DNA of 64,000 bases from Eucalyptus grandis. Its lineage: Eukaryota; Streptophyta; Magnoliopsida; Myrtales; Myrtaceae. This document shows positions 58,246-64,000 of this stretch, in pieces. Position 1 is the first letter of the stretch. Every line of letters begins with the position of its first letter. Under the pieces are notes generated by a model. It saw only the letters and a program-made list of their open reading frames with translations, was not told where the DNA came from and made no database searches. The stretch lies in NCBI RefSeq assembly GCF_016545825.1, contig NC_052616.1:3720001-3784000 (forward strand), read 5' to 3'. The translations under genes and the position numbers were made by a program.

Positions 58246-60598
58246 TGTCACACCTCAAACTTTTATCCCCTATCTTGAGAATGTGACCTTCACAGAGGTT
58301 AATTATGAGACATCCCAAGAGGCTTCACCGTCCCATCGATTATTATCTTTCAATTAAACGCATGCAAATAACATCAACACCCAATCAACAAACCACAAAG
58401 GGATAACAAGGAAAACACATATGTAAATATGTCTTATTTATATGCTTCACTAGATCAAATTATTTAATTTACAAGCCCGTTGTTGGGTCAATCTAATACA
58501 CTTCTCAAAAGGATAGCAAGATAGTTAGTCCTAGCACCTCTATGAGGGCGACCATAAAAAATGGCTCCCATAAAGAGGCCGTCTCCTCACGGCTTGGGTT
58601 TGGGATCGTAATCCAGATCGGAGTTGAGGTCCTCCATGGCTTCATTAGGAGGGTTCGTCACTAAACCATCAAGGCTAACGTGTGGACTATCAAAACTACG
58701 GAGGGGTCCAAGGACCTCCTCATCAACCCACGCGAACTATGCCTTTAAAAGATGGGGGACTAGATATCCTATGCCCTCATCAACCCAGACCGTTGTGGTG
58801 TGCCTCTAATACCCAATGTCGAATACCACATTCTTTATATCAAGGATCACCACCTCTATCTGCACTGGCAAACCACGATGGGTTGGGGGCTGACTCATAC
58901 TCACGGGCTAGAAAAAGACAAAAAAATAACAAATGAGTTGAAAACTTAATAAGTAAATATCTAAATTTTGTATAGGTGGATGCCTTTTTTCAAAAACCTA
59001 CAAGGTCACACCCTAGACCTTCCCTCACCACAGAAACACAACATCCACCATGGGATTAATGTGCGATGTCCTGGGAGGCGTTGTCATCCCATTGATTTTT
59101 ATCTTTCCATTAAGCACATGCAAAAGCATGCAATTTAACACTCAAATAACAACAGCAATAGATAGTAAATAAAACACACATATACTATACAACTTATATC
59201 TGCTTAATTAATATATCGGAACGTTGTGATTACAAGCCCACTTCTTTAGGGCCATTCCAATCATCTTCCCACAAAAAGATATAAAGGGGTAGGAGTTAAT
59301 TCTAGCTCCTTCTACAAAGGCGGCTACAAAAAATGGTTCCCATCAAAAGTTGGTATCCTCATGACTCGGGCTCAGGCTTGAGTCGTAATTGGGGTCAAAA
59401 TTGGGGTCATCCATGACATCACTAAGAGGGGGCACCAACGATCCATCAGCATCACCAAACGGATCATCTAACCCACGAAGAGGACCATAGAAGTCCTTGT
59501 TAACCCAAGTGAACCAAGCCACATATTAATGGGAAATCAAGTACCCCATACCCTCATCTATCCACATTGTCATGGTGTGGCACTGGAAAAGGATGTCGAT
59601 GGTAGCATCCTCTACGTCAAGCACCATAACCTCCATATATATATAGGAAGACCAAAATGAAAAGGCAAGAGACTCATACCTATTGACTTGAAAAAAGTCA
59701 AACAACAACAAATAAGTTGAAAACTCAATAAGTAAATAACTTAAACCTTGTATAGGTGGATGCCTCGCATCAAAATCTTACGAATACTTGATCACAAGAT
59801 GTTGATGGCAAATTATTAGCAAAGCATGTACTCTACATTAACTATGCACATGAAAGGAGATTCTCAGCGACTTAGACTACTCTTTCTATCAGCAACCTAC
59901 GAAACGTCACATACTCATAACAATCCTATAGGTGCCAATTAATGACATTAAAAATTTACACATGCTTCCCAAGTTATAATTAATAGCATAAAAAATTCAT
60001 GTGTCATACAACGACCTCACGGATATTACCATGGCTCTTGCTCCTCAAATAATTAATCACATGAGGTTACTTTATCTAGGATAGCTCTAACAACACGAAA
60101 AAACCAAACCTAAATCCGAGTTACGTAACACAACGGCCTAATCGATGCTTATGAAATCAACTTACAAAGAACCAAGACATGGGTTACATGAATGGTGGCC
60201 GAATGGCAACATGAGGGCGGTGGCTCGGGACGGTGGGTGACGACGAGCAATGAGACAACATGAGGACAGCAATGGTGCGGTGGCTGCAGTGGTGTTAAGG
60301 CGGTAGCGGCAGTGAGGCGGCACGGTGAGCCGGCCGAGAGAGAGGGAGAGAAAGAAAGGGAGAGGGGTGAGTGAGAAGGAGAGAGGAGAGGGGGGTCATT
60401 GGCCAAGTGGGAAAATCGAGAGGGAGAGAGAAAAATGAGGGAAAACTAAGAGGAAATAATAGAGGAGAGAGAAATGGGAGGCTTGCCTTGTATTAATTGC
60501 ATCCTTAGCCTATAATGTCTTCTTGGCTTTAAGAGCAAGAAGAAATCTCAACCATTCATTTACTCAAGCTTGCCCATAAAGTTTCCAAAGCCAACTAA
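58246..60598 (-). mobile_element. Truncated LTR of the TGTCAC...-type family
   Basis: Starts TGTCACACCTC, and shares with 2400-2500 the CGTCCCAT...TTATCTTT(T/C)CATTAAGCACAT(A/G)C phrase. Like that element it carries a purine-rich stretch (60330-60480) on the far side of a GC-rich segment. It contains a tandem duplication (58325-58985 and 59075-59765). No matching second end is seen; the right part appears cut off by the SIRE-like element. Confidence 0.6.
58325..59765 (-). repeat. Two tandem copies of a 0.7-kb segment
   Basis: 58325-58985 and 59075-59765 share ordered phrases: CGTCCCAT/CATCCCATTGATT..TTATCTTTC, AAAAAATGG(C/T)TCCCAT, CTCATGACTCGGG/CTCACGGCTTGGG, and AGTTGAAAACT(T/C)AATAAGTAAATA followed by TGTATAGGTGGATGCCT. 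Diverged, so old. Confidence 0.75.
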
Positions 60599-60599
60599 T

Positions 60600-61662
60600 G
60601 CTTCTAGTTGCAAGAGAACTAATCTATTTGCGAGAACTAAGCTTGTTCTTCCTTCTTGTTCTCTCCAAAGTGGCGCCTATACCCTTCTATAAGGGCCACT
60701 TGATTTTGGTCTTCCTCAATTTAATCTCAAGAAGTGAAATCAGTCTCATCTCTATTGGAGAAATCCTCGTGAAGTGTTTTGAAGTTGACAAAACGTTTCC
60801 ATCAGTCTAGTCTGAAGGCTTGCGAGACTTTGCTATTTAAAGTCGAAGACCTCCGGACAGCCGGACTCAAGACTCAAAGTCTATCCTCATTGTGACTTCT
60901 AATCCGTTGAAGAAAGGCTATCCGAACTGGATGTTTCATTAAGGATGTTGCCTTATCAATTGGAGAAGATCTCTTGGCTGGATATGACATAACAGAATCC
61001 TTTGTTTAATCATAATTGATTCAAAGATTAAAGATTCGATGATTGGCAAAGTAAACTTGGAAGGTTCTACTTATGGAAACCGAGATCATGATTGTATGGG
61101 CGAACAGGATTGATGGGCTATCGACATGTTCCTTTAATAGCTCGAATGATCTTCCTAATTGATTTCGTCCAATGGGTAGATTGGAGAAATTCCTTTGGTA
61201 AGTGCCAACGGGTATGATGGCATGAAGGAGTATATAAGGAAGACGTTCCAGTTGTTCGAGTGTGTGCATGATAGAAGAATTCCAAAGTCTGAAGCTCCTT
61301 GTTCTTAGTCAATTTATTTGTTGAGCAAAATCGTGTAAACAAAAGGGAGTCTATATTCGTGAGAAACCTTGAGGAAGTGTGGTAGAACATCTACCTTTGT
61401 AGAATCAAGGAAAAGTTGTCTTTGTAACTTCTCTTTTGTTCATAGTGAAATCCAGCCGGTAGGCTGTCAGTGCAGAAGAGTGGATGTAGGCTTGGAATAA
61501 GCCAAACAACTATAAATCTTGTGTTCATTTCTCTCTTTCCTAACCTTTACTTTCCTTTGATCGTATTTTCATTTCTATCGATTGCCTAGAATCGCTTCCG
61601 TATATCAAGAATTTGTTTGTGCACCTATTCACCCCCTCTAGGTGCTTATACTAGCTATCTCA
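60600..61662 (+). repeat. 5' LTR of the SIRE-like copia element
   Basis: The right edge is firm: it ends ...TAGCTATCTCA just before the primer-binding site. A TATA box TATATAAG lies at 61231-61238. CACCCCCTCTAGGTGC near 61629-61645 is typical of SIRE-type LTR ends. The left edge is uncertain, somewhere between about 60600 and 60790, because the partner LTR is outside the window. Confidence 0.6.
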
Positions 61663-61680
61663 ATTGGTATCAGAGCCTGT
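61663..61680 (+). other. Primer-binding site of the SIRE-like element
   Basis: ATTGGTATCAGAGCCTGT directly follows the LTR and matches the initiator tRNA-Met site perfectly over TGGTATCAGAGCC. Confidence 0.9.
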
Positions 61681-61722
61681 GTACTCACTTTTGTTGAAGT
61701 GTTTTACTTGAGTTAAAGATCC

Positions 61723-62784
61723 ATGGCTAGTATGTTGGCTCCGGATCGGTAGAAGGGCAAAGCAATACCAGACCACCTTACTTTGATGGAAAGGATTACA
61801 ACATATGGAAAAACAAGATGAAAGCATTCCTAAGATCAAAGGATCTTCTGGAATGAGACGTTGTAGAAAGAGGAATCATTCCTAAAGCTGCATTTGTCTC
61901 AGAAAGAGGAAAAGATGTTGTTGAGTCTAGCGAAATGACTCAGGAAGAGATAATCAAGAGACAAGCTCTTGATGCAAAAGCAATTTATTCCTTATATTGT
62001 GCTTTATCCCCTACTGAATATAATGAGAATATCTTCGTGTGTTACAGCCAAAGAAGTCCGGGATAGATTACATATTACCTATGAATGAACCAATCGAGTG
62101 AAAGAGACTAGAATCAACATTCTCCTCGGCCAATATGAAGCCTTCAAAATGAAATCAGGAGAATCTATAACTGATATGTTTAGTCGTTTTACAGATATTG
62201 TGAATGGTCTTGAAAATCAAGGTCAACCAATTTTTGATCCCATGAAAGTAAACAAGCTACTGCATGGACTCTCCAAGGATTGGAATCACATAAAGACCTC
62301 AATCAGAGAGACCCAAAGAATCATGCCACTATCTGTTGATGAGTTGGTTGGGACTCTTCAGTCTTATGAAGTAGAACGAATCAATGAAGACGAAGACCCT
62401 AAAGGTAAGAAATCCATTGCATTAAAATCTAATGATGATTCTGATGTTACCGATTCTGAAGACGATATGGATGATGAGGAACTTGCTCTCATGATAAGAA
62501 GATTCAGAAAGCTAAACAGAAAAGGAAGAAGATTCAATCCAAAGAAACAAAGTTTTCAAAAGCAACTAAAAGTCGTTGAAGATGATGAATCAAACAAAGA
62601 TGTAGCTTGCTTTGAATGTAAGAAAAAGGGGCACATCAGACCCAAATGTCCTCTTCTGAGAAAGAAGAAAGGAAAAACTGAAAAGTACCGAAAAGCTCTT
62701 AAAGCTGAAACCTGGAGTGATACAGAGTGTGAAGAAAGTGATGATGATTATGCCAATATATGTCTGATGGCACAATCGATTTGA
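61723..62784 (+). pseudogene. SIRE-like copia gag
   Basis: ATG 61723 opens the gag but TAG at 61750 ends it after nine codons. The DYNIWKNKMKAFL motif is readable in another frame (61790-61835), with further stops and a frame change near 62030-62090. The rest, 62098-62784, is open for 228 codons: a UBN2-type core (GESITDMFSRFTDIVNGL, LLHGLSKDW), an acidic linker (120-150), and the CCHC knuckle at residues 171-184 (CFECKKKGHIRPKC). The acidic end (TECEESDDDYANICLMA) is typical of SIRE gag. Not functional from its own start codon. Confidence 0.85.
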
Positions 62785-62785
62785 T

Positions 62786-63178
62786 TCAAATTCGAGACAG
62801 ATTCGAGACTCGAAAGCGGAATTTGAGGTAAGTAACTTCAAAATCCCTATTAAGGTTTCAAAGTATATTGATGAATTGTGTTTTAGTCTTAAGACTTCTC
62901 TTAAAAGAATTTCCGAACTCAAGAAAGAAAATTCTGCTCTAAAACAACAGGAAAATATTTTGAAAGAAAAAGTGAAAAGTTTAGACAAGAATGTTTCTTC
63001 TCTTAAAGAAAGTGAAGATAATTTGTTAAAAGAAAATGCATTCTTGAAAAGAGATATCTCAAATATTTCCAAAAGATTTTCTATAGGATCTGAGAAACTT
63101 GAAAAAATTCTCTCTGTTCAAAGACCTTATTTTAATAAATTTGGTTTGGGAATGATTTCTTTGAAACCATTCCTTTAA
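62786..63178 (+). pseudogene. Coiled-coil linker of the SIRE-like gag-pol
   Basis: The frame from 62876 encodes about 100 residues with strong heptad character (RISELKKENSALKQQ, LKEKVKSLDKNVSSL), the coiled coil that SIRE elements have between the zinc knuckle and protease. It is separated from gag by a stop at 62782. Confidence 0.7.
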
Positions 63179-64000
63179 TTGATTTTCCTAAGGTGAAGGA
63201 AAGAATCAAACAAAGACCCACAAGAGATGCTTACAAAAATCATTTTAAAAGAATCTTTGTAAAACTAGTAGGTCGCAATGCTCTCGGATGCTCAAAATGC
63301 AATAGTGCGAGATCATTTTGAAAAAGAATGTCCTATGATTTGGAAACTGTTAAAAAGGTATGGGCAAAAACCGCATATCATACTAACACCAATGGACCCA
63401 AGAAAATATGGGTACCAAAGAAGGTTTGAGTTTCTTTTTTAAATGCAGGTCACTATCAAGAAAAAGGGAAAATGGTATCTGGATAATGGATGCTCAAGAC
63501 ACATGACAGGAGACTCAAATTACTTCATAAAGCTTGTTCGAGTAAATGGTGGAAAAGTCTCTTTTGGAGGAAACAGCAAAGGAAAAATTGTGGGATTTGG
63601 AACTGTAAAGATTGGAAATCTCAAAATCAGCAATGTTTCCTTAGTGGAATGGCTCAATTACAATTTGCTCAATATTAGTCAGCTATGTGATACTGGTTTC
63701 AAAATCAACTTTCAAGAGGGAATATGTTCTGGAATTAGCAAAGATTCTACTCAGTCATTCATGGGTCGAAGACATGGAAATATCTACCTCTTGGATGTGA
63801 AACCAGATGAATCACAATGTCTAATCTCAATCCAAGACGAAGCAAACTTATGGCACGAAAGCTTGGGCACGTCAATATGAAGCAAATAGCCAAAATCTCA
63901 GCAAAGAAGCTTGTTCGTGGTCTACCCAATTTATCATACCAAAAGTCTGATCTATGTACACAATGTATATCGGGAAAACAGGTAAGAAATTCCTTTAAAC
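63179..64000 (+). pseudogene. SIRE-like protease and integrase start, runs off window
   Basis: 63443-63880 is open for 145 codons and contains the protease: WYLDNGCSRHMTGD (the usual catalytic triad Asp-Ser/Thr-Gly reads Asp-Asn-Gly), then the FGGNSKGKIVGFGTV flap and LLNISQLCDTGF. It continues into the pre-integrase region (LWHESLG) where a one-base shift near 63855 moves the frame; the zinc-binding part HVNMKQIAKISAKKL and CTQCISGKQ is readable beyond it to 63980. RT and RNase H would follow outside the window. Confidence 0.85.

Noticed and set aside
62590..63072. 160-codon minus-strand frame in the SIRE-like element
   Set aside because: It is antisense to the gag knuckle and coiled-coil region, which are recognisable on the plus strand.
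1..64000. A wholly new gene system
   Set aside because: All well-preserved protein-like segments fall into known retroelement or UGT families; the remaining frames are short, compositional or antisense.

Overview
This window is nuclear DNA of a flowering plant, most likely a woody eudicot. Three things point there: a plant family-1 glycosyltransferase with the plant PSPG box, nested plant-type LTR retrotransposons, and tRNA-derived SINEs. The glycosyltransferase and the repeat style would fit Myrtaceae (Eucalyptus relatives), but that is a weak inference. Only one protein gene looks intact in 64 kb: a single-exon UGT75-like glucosyltransferase on the minus strand (23196-24584). Nearly everything else is transposable-element sequence of different ages, often nested.

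Layout. 1-6962: a decayed Ty1/copia element on the plus strand, split by a 3.3-kb LTR-type insertion (2357-5700, target duplication TAACG). 7305-7968: a duplicated block whose partner is 27396-28397. 8530-9345: a 3' remnant of another copia element. 9346-10654: low-copy sequence with a short unknown ORF. 10655-18669: a complete but defective copia element on the minus strand (LTRs, target duplication AACCC, primer-binding site, polypurine tract, gag and pol remnants, a 285-bp triplication and a GC-rich leader). It sits inside a damaged duplicate of the UGT locus (left flank to 10654, right flank 18670-19700). 20288-21690: a tandem duplication around a GC-rich non-autonomous DNA-transposon-like element. 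22740-26130: the intact UGT copy and its flanks. 27925-28325: two adjacent SINEs on the minus strand.

29176-41886 is a 12.7-kb Tat/Ogre-type Ty3/gypsy element on the minus strand with 2.74-kb LTRs and target duplication CCAAT. It keeps ORF1, gag and the last integrase codons but has lost the rest of pol, and it carries an 11-copy tandem array before its 3' LTR. It landed in a tandem 0.86-kb duplication. 42830-49231 is old AT-rich repeat DNA containing a diverged repeat pair (42.8-43.8 and 48.1-48.9 kb). 49237-56891 is a full-length copia element (plus strand, target duplication GACAC) whose RNase H is split by another 3.2-kb LTR-type insertion (52223-55468). 58246-60598 is a truncated relative of those 3.3-kb LTRs. 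From about 60.6 kb to the window end lies the 5' half of a SIRE-like copia element (LTR, primer-binding site, gag, protease, start of integrase).

The genes do not form a pathway. The functional story is one secondary-metabolism glucosyltransferase whose local duplicate was truncated and then invaded by a retrotransposon, set in a repeat landscape whose insertion order can be read from target-site duplications. I found no convincing new biological system. The most distinctive items are the pol-deleted Ogre-type element, the flank-derived segment inside one copia LTR, and the GC-rich leader with a near-palindrome shared by two copia elements. All alignments and similarities were judged by eye.
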